Shown here: piece by piece, positions 1-10,084 of the stretch
How positions within the stretch are numbered: position 1 is the first letter of the stretch
How the letters are laid out: every line of letters starts with the position of its first letter
Assembly: GCA_015039465.1 (NCBI GenBank)
Contig: MU130081.1
Span: 84,196-114,580, forward strand
Direction: 5' to 3'
Source: Phlegmacium glaucopus
Lineage: Eukaryota > Basidiomycota > Agaricomycetes > Agaricales > Cortinariaceae
DNA: 30,385 bases
Position numbers and translations under genes: made by a program
The notes under the pieces: generated by a model
Seen by the model: the letters and a program-made list of their open reading frames with translations, nothing else
The model's database searches: none
What the model was told of the DNA's origin: nothing

Positions 1-2316
1 CGGATGTGGCTGGAAACACAAACGGTCAGTTTTTGAAGTCTTTGAATGATCGAGACCCGATAACGACTTACAATAAATTTTATTGGACAATAGTAGACGA
101 CAATACTATAGAAGTAAGAGATGGTCAGTGTTGATCTGTTGATCATTATCAGGGAGTAATGTACCAGATACATGCCAATAATGTAGGTGACATGGACGTA
201 GGTGACTTGGACGCAGAGGACTCCGATAAAGGAACATCTGTAGGAACTGATGGTATGATTTTTTGTTATGTTCAAGACGATTTGTAACTTACTGCTGATT
301 TTTTTTCGCTCTAGTACCAGTCGTTGAGAAGAAGACAAAGCATTTGGAGGAACAGAAGATCTATGAAAGGGTTGATGGTGAGTTCTTTCGACTAAAGGTC
401 ACAATATTTTCTCACATTTCACAGAGTTTGAGAGTGACTCGGATGCCCCAGCGAAAATAGGCGCCTTCGAAGAATACATGTCCTCTGGCAGTGATTTTGA
501 GCCAGCAGAGGAGAGTGCCAGTGAGAGGGGATTGGATGATGTAGAGCTTGAAGACGACGAACCAGACACAGAATTAGCAAACAAAAAGAGTGGCGGGAAG
601 AAAGAAAAGAAGGGGGTTCTTGCTAGAAGCCATGTACGCTCGATTAGGGATCAACTTCCCAACGAGGACAACAATCAAACTCCCAGCCGTGTTAAGCGCA
701 AACTTGACACCGATTTAATTCCCCAGATCGGATATGACAAGTGACTGCTCAATTTTGTAATCATGTAGAAACTCATTCGTTTTCTTCTTAACAGGGCAGC
801 TAACATCAAGAAGCACAAACAGATGATTCCATCAGGTGTCAAATCAAACTGGGATAAGGACGAGGTATTGATCCCTCCATTTTCGACTACTCATCGTACA
901 GCATCTTCTAGTTCTGCTGCATCCAATGCTGCTGGCAGGCGCTCTATGTCATCTGCCTCAGTAACTACTCAGTCCCACAATCGCTCTGAGAGTAAATTAG
1001 CTTCAGTTCAACCCGGAGGAATTTCATCTGGTGAAGATGAGGTGGAGCACCGCTATGTCGTCAACCAGACGGCGGTAGGAATGCGGTATCGGGTACGTGC
1101 TTTAGCAATCCACTTGAACTTACTCAGCTTTCTTACTTTTTTTTAGTCGATTGCGAAGATTGAAGAGATTGAAGGAGCATCCGTAATCACAAAACATAGC
1201 ACTGGCAATGTGAAGAAATCGGTTCGCCCAACACTGAAGAACCTCCCTTCCGAGACAACAAACGGCTTCAACAACTCTGTTTTATATAAAGCTTACAATC
1301 AAGTTGGAGAGCTTGATGCTTGGGCGACGCTACCCGATGATAAAATTGCTGACCTGTGGAATGAAGTTTTTGGTGACATATACCCCGTTTCTATCAGTGC
1401 TGACTCACGCGATGGAGGGGATGGCAATCATTTATTTACTGTGATCAAAAAGCTGGTGAGTCTTTTTCTTCAGGTTTGATCATATGGCCTTATTTCTGAA
1501 AACCTGCAATGTTTACTTAGATTTCTCGTGGGATTTCATCCCGAATATCAAACCGACTAGGCAAGGCGGCCGTTACAGCTCTGGAGGATGAATACAACCG
1601 ACGCGAAATTTTTTTGGTTGAAGACCGTGCAGGATTCGTCATCAATATGCTTGGGAATGACAACGAGACCAACCGGCCTTTCTTGTGGCAGACCACAGAC
1701 AATGTCAAATGGCAGGGTGCTCGGGAAAACTTCCAGGTATGTGTCTACTATATCGGTTTGGTTTTGGTAACTGACTTCAAGTTCATATTCAACTACGATG
1801 TATTACATATTGTAGGGCCTGTTCCTCGGTCGTTTGGTACTCAAAACACTTGCTGTCTTTGTCAACCTCATAACCAGTGTGCGTTATGACATTGCAAATT
1901 TCACACCATCTGAAAAACCACGAGGCACGCTCATGCTATCAATCCAAGCAGTAAGTATTACAATATTCTACTATTATGGCTGTCTTAGGATAATCATATA
2001 GGTCCTTCGTGCTTTAACTTACTCGACAACTGGAAAATTTGAACCACCAAGTGGCAAAACTGGAAGCTTGTCGCAGGAGAATTGGGGTGATTACATGATA
2101 CAAGATGGAAAACTCAAACTCAAACTCAAACGGCGTAGCACACTCTATCAGAAACGGGTCGACAAAATGACTGAGGACCACTGGAAGGCCGTTATGGATG
2201 GTGTTACTGTATTTATTGCGAAACGGAAAGCACCTGTGAAACAGGAGGAGAGTGTCGAAGTGGAGATGGAGGAGGAGGAGGAAGAGGCTTTATACCATCC
2301 TATGTTTCAAGTTTGA
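1..2316 (+). CDS. Hypothetical protein, 5' end outside window (9 exons seen)
   Basis: I do not recognise this family. My model is join(<1..113, 153..252, 315..377, 425..740, 795..1092, 1147..1455, 1521..1736, 1816..1950, 2002..2316), with the first full codon at base 3. Every intron is GT-AG and every junction keeps one frame, giving about 620 residues to the TGA at 2314. The intron at 114-152 is only 39 nt but is needed to avoid a stop. The N-terminal half is acidic and Ser-rich, with basic clusters such as KRK and KKEKK, as in disordered nuclear proteins. The C-terminal half is more globular (GRLVLKTLAVFVNLITS, then VLRALTYSTTGKF) and ends in a run of Glu. The layout recalls large basidiomycete-expanded families such as DUF6532, but that is a guess. 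It stops 297 bp before a copia remnant on the same strand. Confidence 0.72.
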
Positions 2317-2612
2317 GGCAGGATGAGTGTATATCAATTAAATTTTGTGATATTTTATCGTGACTTTGGCTGTCTTTCACTTTGAACTTTATAAAGACGA
2401 AGGCTTCTTTCTCAAGCTTTAAAGGTAGAAGCATGTCTACGAAAGACCGCCAGGTCTTTTGTGAGAAAATGGACCTGGCTTTTGAAAGACAGATCAGCTT
2501 TTTGTATTTTAAGTCTTTCATGCACTTTACGTCTTTGCGAAGACATGGAAAGATGCTGTGAAAGACCTCACGCTTTTCCTGATGTGCACGTGCCTCCAGA
2601 AGACCATGTGAA
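2317..2612. other. Spacer between hypothetical gene and copia remnant
   Basis: No convincing gene. The stretch contains scattered short gaaagac/gtctttc words in both orientations, so it may be degenerate inverted-repeat DNA. It probably includes the 3' UTR of the upstream gene. Confidence 0.4.
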
Positions 2613-2635
2613 TGTTGGAACTGCGAGAACCGAGG
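2613..2635 (+). repeat. Scrap of 5' LTR start fused to pol
   Basis: The 23 bases repeat the first bases of the 3' LTR (3729 onward) with one mismatch. The LTR copy then continues gcggttctgag, whereas this copy continues into the codons for RRWYQ of reverse transcriptase. The join lies in a short stretch shared by both partners (gagg/ggt), consistent with a microhomology deletion or a template switch. Confidence 0.65.
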
Positions 2636-3721
2636 AGGTGGTATCAGAAACTAGTGGGAATCATGACGAAGCTAGGATTCTCAAGGAGCGAGGTGGACCA
2701 AGCTGTGTTTTTCAGGAGGTGTGAAAAGACGAGCGTGTTGATTGTTGTGTTGGTGCATGTGGATGATTGTTTGATTGTGGGAAAAAGCGCACTATTGATC
2801 CAAAGATTCAAGGACGAAGTGGCAAAATACGTTGAGATAACGGACCTTGGCGAGCTCCATTGGATATTGGGAATCGAAGTGCGTCGAATTTGCGAACAAC
2901 GCCAAATTTTACTGTCCCAAAAATCCTACATCGACTCCATTCTGCGACAATACGGCTTTGAAGACTTAAAGCCGGTATCTATCCCCATGGATCCTAATGC
3001 TTGGCTCACAACTGCACAGTCACCCACTACCACGGAGGAATTCACCTTGATGAGAAATGTCCCTTATCACGAGGCTGTTGGCTCGCTTATGTATGCCTCA
3101 CTCGGTACTTGCCCCAATATCTGCTTTGCTGTTCAGACGATCTCTCGGTTCAACACAAAACCTGGACTGCCTCATTGGGAAGCAGTAAAAAGGGTCTTTC
3201 GCTATCTGAAAGGTACTCAAGAGTTATGGCTGGGATACGGAGGACAGCAGAGAGAGTTGCAAGGGTATGTTGACGCGGATGGAAGTATGGCTGAGGATCG
3301 AAAGGCAATATCTGGATATGCCTTTATCGTTAACGGTGGTGCAGTCTCTTGGAGCGCGAAACGTCAAGAAATCATTTCATTGTCGACGACCGAAAGCGAA
3401 TACATCGCAGCTACTTACGCAACGAAGGAAGCGCTCTGGCTACGATCCCTCATCCTGCAGGTTTTCGGCATTCAACTCGATACGACAAACTTATTCTGTG
3501 ACAATCAATCGGCCATCGCACTCACGAAAGAACATCATTTTCACGCTCGAACTAAACATATCGATATACGCTACCACTTCATTCGCTGGATTATCGAAGA
3601 AGGCCGCTTACGTTTAATCTATTGCCCTACCGACGAAATGGTGGCCGACGCATTGACGAAAGCTCTACCATCCACGAAAGTCAAGCATTTCGCTATCGAG
3701 TTAGGCCTTGTAACGCATTGA
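2636..3721 (+). pseudogene. Copia pol remnant: C-terminal RT plus complete RNase H
   Basis: The frame is open from 2612 to the TGA at 3719-3721 (369 residues), but its first residues are read from LTR sequence, so the natural start of pol is lost. The RT part keeps RRWYQKLVG and the catalytic VDD in LVHVDDCLIVG, followed by the copia connection (LHWILGIEV, YIDSILRQYGF, VGSLMYASLGTCPNI). RNase H carries its acidic residues in YVDADG, TESEY and FCDNQSAI, and the conserved KHIDIRYHFIR. The upstream RT motifs, integrase, protease and gag are absent. No stop interrupts the retained part, which suggests fairly recent truncation. It is not autonomous. Confidence 0.88.
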
Positions 3722-3728
3722 GGAGGAG
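3719..3728 (+). other. Polypurine tract of the copia element
   Basis: The purine-rich tgaggaggag directly precedes the TG that opens the 3' LTR and overlaps the pol stop codon. This is the expected place for plus-strand priming in an LTR retrotransposon. Confidence 0.65.
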
Positions 3729-3900
3729 TGTTGGAACTGCGGGAACCGAGGCGGTTCTGAGGTTGAAAAGGTAGCCGAGGAGCAATGCGCTCCAAGGCCC
3801 AAGGGTTTATGAAGTACGCATGGCGCGCGAGGCGCTGATCTGTTCTAATTCATCAACTGTTTAATTACTTGCTTCTATAAAACCCACAGTACTCTTTACA
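3729..3900 (+). repeat. 3' LTR of the copia element (right end approximate)
   Basis: It starts TGTTGG right after the polypurine tract and contains a TATA-like box, tataaaa, at 3876-3882. The TG...CA rule gives a plausible end at 3900 (tttaca). Without a full second LTR the end is not proven. The LTR start is repeated at 2613. Confidence 0.6.
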
Positions 3901-4370
3901 GACACAAAAAACCTGTTGATAGGACTGAAAATTGAATACCTATGGATTATTCATTTTTCATAATATTATTCTTCAATTGAATCAAAAAGATCAATAAACC
4001 AACCATGAATTAATCTACAAATTGGTAGTGTAAGGGTCAAAAGTGTTGACTACACTTGTTGATTAAACTGGAAATTGCAAAGTTTTGAATGTTAACTCAG
4101 CAGATAACTATGATCTGAATTGATCTATTTATCATACTGTAAAATAACACTACAAAAAGTTCAGACTATAACCATACAAAAATCCATAATGGTCTAAATG
4201 AACAACTTGCAATCTAAAGTAACTATCAAGTCTACAACTGTGAAGAAATTTGTCATACAAGTCCTAGGACGATATCAGTAAACATCAATAAAGTTCCTGA
4301 AACAGTGAAACACTTTGTGACATTTTTGTAACATATGTGACATTATGACATCATGAGACATATGATATCA

Positions 4371-4468
4371 TCATAAAACAAGGCATGATATCATAAAACA
4401 AGGCATGACATCAAAAAACAAGGCATGACATCAAAAACAAGGCATGATATCATAACATAGACATGACA
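4371..4468 (+). repeat. 20-bp minisatellite, five units
   Basis: Five head-to-tail units of 19-20 bp start at 4371, 4391, 4411, 4431 and 4450. The core is caaggcatga followed by tatca or catca. Units 1-3 are almost identical; units 4 and 5 have lost one base and unit 5 has several changes. Confidence 0.9.
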
Positions 4469-4637
4469 TCACAGACTCTTACCTAATTTTGTTTCTCATT
4501 TATGTATAAAAGTAACTAGAAAGCACCAGTAACATTAGTGAATTTGCACTCATTCTTTCTTTCCCAAGTTTCACAAACAGTGAATTGGCACAAGTTAGAA
4601 AGAACTTACAAGTGGACTTGTCCTACTTCACTCAGTT

Positions 4638-4926
4638 CAAAGAATATTAAATCCTAAAGGGACTTGTCTTTGTTCTGTTTAAACAAAGAATATTAAATCC
4701 TATAGGGACTTGTCTTTGGAGTTGGAATATTAAAGCCTTTGTCAGAGTCTGAGGAGAAATCCTTGTACTATAAAGCTGTTTCATAGTCTGCCTGTGGGAC
4801 TTTAAATCATTTGTTTTTGGAACTGTTCATAGAATATTAAATCCTAAAGGGACTTGTCTATGTTCATCCAAATTGGGTTATCATATAAACAAAGAATATT
4901 GAACCCCAAAAAGGGAATAATCTTTG
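4638..4926 (+). repeat. Interspersed 34-bp repeat, four copies
   Basis: Copies start at about 4638, 4684, 4829 and 4890. They share aaagaatattaaatcct, then gggacttgtctttg. The first three are nearly identical and the fourth is diverged. Spacing is uneven (46, 145 and 61 bp), so this is a decayed array rather than a clean tandem. Confidence 0.8.
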
Positions 4927-6069
4927 TCTATCAAATCACCATCTCATATAGTCTGAGAAATTGGACTTTAAACACTGGTCAAATTAGGAAAGAAGAGAGA
5001 AAAGAGAAAAGACAAGTTGTGAAAGATAGTCTAAAAAGGATTGGACTTTAAACCTGTATTTGGAAGTTCTATTCAAGAGTATACTGGTTATACTTTCAAG
5101 GAAACCCCAACTTGCTTAATACAGAAATTTGTTATTGGTTGCTGGTTGTTGGATTTGTTTTGAACATTTCCTTAAACAGTAATTTTAGAATTACAAATTT
5201 AAAAATCATATCACCGTAGTCGTACTTTACTGCTACAAACGAGTAGTATATAAACTGTACGGTACCATATCGAATTGATTCATTCTTGCTATAGTTCTTA
5301 CAGTGAAGGGCACTGAAGGTTCAAGTTCATATTCCCATGGCACGAAAGCTGAGGTACGGTAAGACAGGCGCGATCAAAAGCAGACCATAGATGGAACGAT
5401 TTGTCTTCCATCATTATATGGGCTGCCTTCGGGAGACTATATCTGACCAGGTTTGGTTCAGAGACAATACGGCCTCCTCCTGCGAGAGGCCTGTACCTAC
5501 TAATAGTCCGCGAAGAGCATTATAATGTGGACTCGCATGATTTGGTATCGTCATCAGTAAAATGGCAGGCTGCTAGAATCGCTGGAGCCAGTAAGTCCAG
5601 TCGTTTCAGCTTGCCAGCACACCAGCTGGACCTATGTTGACATGCCCGAATCCAGCACATCTGCTGGTGGAGAAAATTGCTGGTAACAGTCCCCTCAACT
5701 AGAGCTAGTACCGAGCCCTGGTACTAGTTTCTCAAAATCTCTTTTTTTCTTTTGTTGATTTTCACACTAGATAGGCTAGTACTGCACACAAGTGATAATA
5801 ATTATTCCGCTGTACACTAGTATCCTTAGGTGTTCCAGTTACCAGTATAATTAAACTAAATACAGCAAACAATTCCAATATATCTGAGCCAAACCACACC
5901 TCACCGTATGTTGTCGTCGTATGTCATACGCGTCATCGTACATCATCCCCATCCTGTGTCGTCGTCAGGTCGCATTGAATGTGTCATATGTCATCGTCAC
6001 ACGTCGTATGCCGTCGTCACAGCATATGTCATCGTTGCATGTTGTGGTGGGTTGTCGTTAGCCATTGTT

Positions 6070-6500
6070 GTCGTTCGTCGTGGTCATTCAAAGCTATTAA
6101 GCAAAAGATTAGTATAATGAAATAAAACAAAAGTAAAAAAAAAAAAACCCCCTAGCGAGGGGGTTAGAGCTGTTGTTGTTGTTAGCCATGTCATCATTGA
6201 TCGAAGCCAAAAGGTTAGTATAGTGAAATTAAAAAAAAAAACCCCCCCTAGCAAGAGGGGTAGAGGAGTCGTTGTCGTTTGTCATGGTCGTTTGAAGCTA
6301 ATAAGAAAAAGATTGGTATAGAAAGATAAAATAGAAATAAAAAATAAAAAAACCCTAGCAAGGGGGTAGAGCCGTCATCGCCGTCGCTGTTGCTGTTAGC
6401 CATGTCGTCGTTCTTGCTAGTCGTTGTTGTTGGTTGTCGTGTATAGTGAAATAAAACAAAACAAAACAAAAAAACCCCTAGCGAGGGGGGTAGAGTCGTC
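6070..6500 (+). repeat. Poly(A) + C/G hairpin module array, copy A
   Basis: Four modules about 100-125 bp apart each contain a gttagtataatgaaataaaa-like lead, an A-rich tract, a hairpin of the form ccccc-tagcga-ggggg, and then a gtagagtcgtcg/gttgttagcc tail. Hairpins lie near 6147-6162, 6242-6260, 6353-6366 and 6475-6490. A fifth, weaker module without the C/G stem is at 8993-9065, beyond the hAT insertion. The same four modules recur in copy B. Confidence 0.8.
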
Positions 6501-6564
6501 GCCATCGTTGTTAGCCGTGTTGTTGTTGTTGTTGTTAGTTGTTACTAGCCTAGTAGTCATCGTT

Positions 6565-6572
6565 CTCACTAG
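6565..6572 (+). repeat. 8-bp target-site duplication, left (ctcactag)
   Basis: ctcactag precedes the element and occurs again at 8985-8992. The uninterrupted copy B has one ctcactag at the matching place (11096-11103), which confirms the insertion. Confidence 0.95.
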
Positions 6573-7399
6573 TAGTGATGCCAAAGTTCGGTTCCGAACT
6601 GACGCAAGAACCGAGAACCGAAAGAACCGAACCGTCGGTTCGGGTTCAGTTCAGTTCGGTCCAGGGAATTTGGGCTGTCGGTCCGGTTCTCGGTTCTCAT
6701 ATTTCTAAAATTTTGAGAACCAGGTTCGAACCGGTTCGAACCGAACTTTCTGTCAATATTTTTTTATAATTTTTCTGCACAGAATTAAATTTATAATCGA
6801 TAAAATATTGTTAGGCGCCAGGCAAGCGCCACCCGATGTCGGAGTTTGAAAGACCTCAAGGCAACGACACCAGCGACAACACACATCAACAACATAACAA
6901 CACCGATGACTACCAGTGAGTCATTTTCTGGTAAGTTTCTTAATTTAATTAATGTACTACACTATGACAACACACAGGGATGATAACAATGGACATGGAC
7001 CACGACGGGCACGCCGGACGACAACGATACGCACGACAACGACAATTACAACAATGACAAGCAACGGGCACTACCCCTTGTAAGGTATTCTCTACATTTA
7101 AATTGTTTATTATGTAAACTACAACAGACAGATGATGATGAACAAAAACGGCAACGAACGAATGTCAACAACAAACGATGACGACTCGGATGGATGAACA
7201 AATATGAATGAAGGAATGGAGGAAAGATGATGAATGAATGAATGCATGCACGACAAACGAACAAATGAGCAGACGAACGATGGCAACGAATGAACAAACA
7301 ACAACGATGATGAACAAACCGCAGGCATTTTCTTCAATTTTTTAAATTCAAATTTAATTCTAATGTAAACTACAATAGACAAATTATGACGAACAAAAG

Positions 7400-7917
7400 A
7401 GTTGAATCATCTCCGACCATCAACAATGGTCCGCGTTCAAGCTCTGAACCGACATTGACTGCTGATCCCATGCTATCCGTGCCCACCAATGCTGCAGCTG
7501 CAAGCGCACAAGTTATTGAAGCCGCTGACATTACTGTGAGCGTTTAACTTCACCCATCGCATCCTTAAGTACTTAACCATCGTCATTGATCAGACTACCC
7601 CATGACTACCTGGTATCTACTTCGGTTTCCACTTTGGTGATCAATTCCAGCCGCTGGTGTCCATGTGAGTGTTCATTTTAGCCCATCACATCTATAATTA
7701 CTCAATCATCATCGTTGATCAGGCTACCCATGAATTCCAAGTCTCCACTTCGGTTCCTGCTTCGGCGGTTGCTCCTGTAGCCCATCTGGAAGGAAATTTA
7801 CCCTCCTCGCTGCAACCGTCTCGTTGTCATCCATCCACTTTGCCACGTCATGATGACGAGTACGATGATGACGGGTACGATGGCGACGGGTACTACTCCC
7901 CGGAGGTACATTCTTAA
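7400..7917 (+). pseudogene. Possible captured gene fragment with duplicated exon-intron unit
   Basis: Inside the hAT-like element, 7400-7535 reads as open protein-like sequence (ending ASAQVIEAADIT), followed by gtgagc...gatcag (about 7536-7593), which looks like an intron. A second exon-like block is followed by gtgagt...gatcag (about 7665-7722) and a third block with VSTSVPASAVAPVAHLEG and an Asp/Tyr-rich tail ending at the TAA near 7915. The intron and following exon start are a tandem duplicate 129 bp apart. I cannot identify the source gene, and frames do not join cleanly, so this is a remnant or an accident of repeats. Confidence 0.4.
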
Positions 7918-8165
7918 ACTTTTAAATCCAATTCTAACATAAATTACAACAGACGAATGACAACAAACTTGAACAAACAATGATATCAAATAGTAACAAC
8001 AAACGAACAAAGTTCAACAAACAATAAAAACGGAGGAACAACAACAACGAAGGAACAATACCGACGAATGAATACAAATGAACAATGACGACAACAAACA
8101 AACAACGACGTTCAAACAATGAAGAATACACATCCAACAACGCCAACAATAACGCCAACGATGCC

Positions 8166-8191
8166 AACAACTCCCCACTGGGGGAGTTGTT
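8166..8191 (+). other. Perfect 11-bp stem-loop inside the hAT-like element
   Basis: aacaactcccc (8166-8176) pairs perfectly with ggggagttgtt (8181-8191) around a 4-nt loop, actg, and is followed by a T run. It resembles the C/G hairpins in the flanking repeat unit but is a better stem. Confidence 0.7.
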
Positions 8192-8699
8192 TTTGGTAAG
8201 TTTTTATTTTAATACACTACGAATCCACGATAACATTACTCTTTTATTGTTATTACAGTTTACAACGATAGCAGCAGTAAGCCAATGGAAGTTAGGAGGT
8301 GTGTTTTTAAGTTTAAATTTACTTCTAATGTAAACTATGATAGACAAGTGACGGCCAACAAACAATGTCAGACAAATGACGACAAATGACGAACAAATGG
8401 ACAACGAACCTCTTCAGGAACCCTTCAATTTAACCCACCCACGTTTGTTATACACCACATCCTCAGCCTCTATCTCATACTTCCTCACAGGGCAAATGAT
8501 GACATCGGAACAAATAACAAAGGAACAACGACTCGTACTGTCAGAAAGAGGCGCTGTGTTCACCTGACAACGAACGACTGAACAAACAACGAATGAACAT
8601 GAGCAAACGACAACGAACATTCAAACGGACGTTCGAATGAACGACGAATGAGGTTTTTCTTTTTCCATCTCAATACACTATGATAACAACCTCTAACAA

Positions 8700-8765
8700 C
8701 AGCATCCCCCCCTCATAGGGGGTTATTCTTTTTATTTCATTAAAGCTAGTAGTGAGGGTAGCAGC
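8700..8765 (-). repeat. C/G-hairpin module in inverted orientation within hAT-like element
   Basis: Read on the minus strand this stretch has agctttaatgaaataaaa, then accccctatgagggggg and gctgttgttag. This is the same order as the modules of the surrounding 1.55-kb unit on the plus strand, so the inserted element and its target share a repeat family. Confidence 0.6.
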
Positions 8766-8984
8766 TTATTACAATAAAATAGAGTACCCAGTGCAATATA
8801 ATTCAATTTAAATTTATCGGTTCAACTGTTTGAACCGGTTCTAGAACCGGACTGAACCGACAGAACCGGTTCTATCGGTTCTGGTTCTGGTTCCGGTTCA
8901 GTTCAGTCAGGGACCCTTCGGTTCGGTTCTCGGTTCTTCAAAAATGGTTGAAGAACCGAACTGAACTGAACTTTGGCATCACTA

Positions 8985-8992
8985 CTCACTAG
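8985..8992 (+). repeat. 8-bp target-site duplication, right (ctcactag)
   Basis: Identical to 6565-6572 and directly after the right inverted terminus of the hAT-like element. Confidence 0.95.
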
Positions 8993-9365
8993 TAATTAAA
9001 AGATTAATATAGTGAGATAAGAAATAAAATAAAAACATACCATCCAGTGAGAGGTGTAGAGATGTCATTGTTGTCGTTGTCATCCGTTGCCACCCATCCT
9101 CGCCGTCATTCCATTCCAGCCGTCCGTCGTCGTTCTTGTGCCCATTTGGCGTCGTAGTTGTGAGTGGAGGTTGTGAGGCGGCAGTTGTGATGATGGTGGT
9201 AGTAAATGTTGAACGCTGTTGAACTTGAACATACACATATGGTAATTTGATGTGGTGCACAGACCACGTTTAGGGCTGGTCTGTTGAACTTAAAGGAAAA
9301 AAAATAAGGATCACACCAAAAAAATGAAACTTAAATTAGATGTGGTTTAGAATAGTAGTCTATAT

Positions 9366-9825
9366 TAGTGATGTGAAAGGCTCGGCTTCAAAGCCGCAAG
9401 CCGTCGAGCCGAGCCGAGCCGTGGGAAAGCCGTACCAACGGCTTTGACGGCCTACGGCTTGGGCTTCAGATTTTTCAGGCCGTGAGCCGCGGCTTAAGCA
9501 CAGCCTGGGTCTGAGCCTCGAAATTCGCATTTTTGGCAGTCTTAAGGGGGGAATTTGAACTTTTGATGACTTAAAACAGCACTGTAACAGAGTGTAATTG
9601 ATAATATTACCATTGATAGTCATTTATGGTCATTTTTTAGTTTGATTTCATACAAATTTTGTTGCCCTCATGTTCTCCCTTACCTTCTAACCGTGTGGGA
9701 AAAAGCCGCGGCCTGAGCCCCAGGCCGAGCCCAAGCCGTGCAAAGTTTTGGCCTACAGCTCGGGCCTGGGTTTTTAGAGGCCGTGTCAAGCCTAAGCCAA
9801 GCCAAGCTGAGCCGTAACATCACTA
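9366..9825. mobile_element. hAT-like MITE, about 460 bp
   Basis: The left end is tagtgatgtgaaaggctcgg and the right end reads, inverted, tagtgatgttacggctcagc. Thus the first 9 bases match perfectly and ggctc follows again. Subterminal DNA is packed with gccgagcc/ggcttgggc words, a different motif from the larger element but the same arrangement. Flanks gtctatat (9358-9365) and gtctatct (9829-9836) look like a degraded 8-bp duplication, offset by 3 nt at the right. Copy B lacks this insert. There is no coding capacity. It shares the TAGTGATG terminus with the 2.4-kb element, so one transposase family could serve both. Confidence 0.8.
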
Positions 9826-10084
9826 CCTGTCTATCTAGAGGATCACACCAAAAAAAGCCTGAAACTTAAATTAGACGTGGTTTAGAGTAGTAGTCTATGT
9901 ATTATGGAGCACTTTTAATAAGTTTTATAGTAACATCAGCTGTCTGATTCAAATAACTACATATATTTGGCCCTCTGGGATGGAAGTGATAGGCCTATCA
10001 AAACTGTCTGGAGTGCTGGAGAAAATTTCACAAAATTTTAGAACTAGGCCTAGTATTTCTAGCAACCCTAGCACTTTCCAGTGT

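Larger units (their letters stand above)
2613..3900 (+). mobile_element. 5'-truncated Ty1/copia LTR retrotransposon
   Basis: The element keeps only the end of pol (late reverse transcriptase and RNase H), a polypurine tract and a 3' LTR. Its first 23 bases, tgttggaactgcgagaacc and on, match the start of the 3' LTR at 3729 with one mismatch, and then run straight into pol sequence. So LTR start and RT have been joined, with gag, protease, integrase and most of RT missing. Copia elements place integrase before RT, and nothing of it is present here. I could not fix a target-site duplication. The right boundary is the best TG...CA guess. Confidence 0.8.
3901..5591. other. AT-rich intergenic stretch, no gene recognised
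   Basis: Base composition drops clearly compared with the flanking genes and stops are dense in all frames. It holds the two repeat arrays listed separately. The part from about 5340 to 5590 is less AT-rich and stays open in one frame (ORF 5401-5640), but I recognise no domain, and its last bases already belong to the duplicated unit. Confidence 0.5.
6573..8984. mobile_element. Non-autonomous hAT-like element, 2412 bp
   Basis: The ends are inverted: tagtgatgccaaagttc on the left and its exact reverse complement on the right. The element is flanked by an exact 8-bp duplication, ctcactag. An 8-bp TSD with a TAGTG-type terminus is typical of the hAT superfamily. The empty site is preserved in copy B. 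Subterminal regions (about 6590-6740 and 8818-8970) are dense in gaaccg/cggttc words, as in hAT subterminal transposase sites. No transposase frame is present, so it must be mobilised in trans. The interior is low-complexity (acaacga, gaatgaac) with intron-like repeats and a possible captured gene piece. Confidence 0.93.
5592..10084 (+). repeat. 1.55-kb repeat unit, copy A (interrupted by two elements)
   Basis: Copy A begins taagtccagtcgtttcagc and ends ctttccagtgt. Base-for-base similarity with copy B (10110-11657) is very high outside two insertions: the hAT-like element at 6573-8984 and the MITE at 9366-9825. Removing these leaves about 1.6 kb, the size of copy B plus one 60-bp local duplication. 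No coding sequence is apparent. The unit is rich in GTC/GTT/CAT triplets, and it carries the poly(A)-plus-C/G-hairpin modules listed separately. Its class is unknown; the ends show only weak inverted similarity. Confidence 0.85.

Noticed and set aside
2608..2612. gtgaa as a target-site duplication of the copia element
   Set aside because: Several gtgaa words follow downstream (about 4305, 4579, 5306) but none adjoins a convincing LTR end.
4371..4468. Regular 20-bp repeats considered as a CRISPR array
   Set aside because: Units are directly contiguous without unique spacers and the genome is fungal.
5908..6117. 69-residue plus-strand frame repeated at 10426-10635
   Set aside because: It repeats because the whole 1.55-kb unit is duplicated; the sequence is degenerate GTC/GTT/CAT triplet DNA and the peptide has no recognisable feature.
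6147..6162. C/G hairpins considered as transcription terminators
   Set aside because: Rho-independent terminators are bacterial; here the hairpins are parts of a eukaryotic repeat module and follow, not precede, the A/T run.
6721..6740. ggttcgaacc word considered as a tRNA T-arm/B-box
   Set aside because: No cloverleaf surrounds it; it is one of many ggttcgaacc-type subterminal repeats of the hAT-like element.
6424..6769. Open frames rich in Arg/Thr/Glu across the left end of the hAT-like element
   Set aside because: They are translations of the repeated gaaccg words in the subterminal region, not genes.
7046..8620. Many minus-strand frames with Ser/Phe/Cys-rich peptides
   Set aside because: They are shadows of acaacga/gaatgaac simple sequence inside the hAT-like element.
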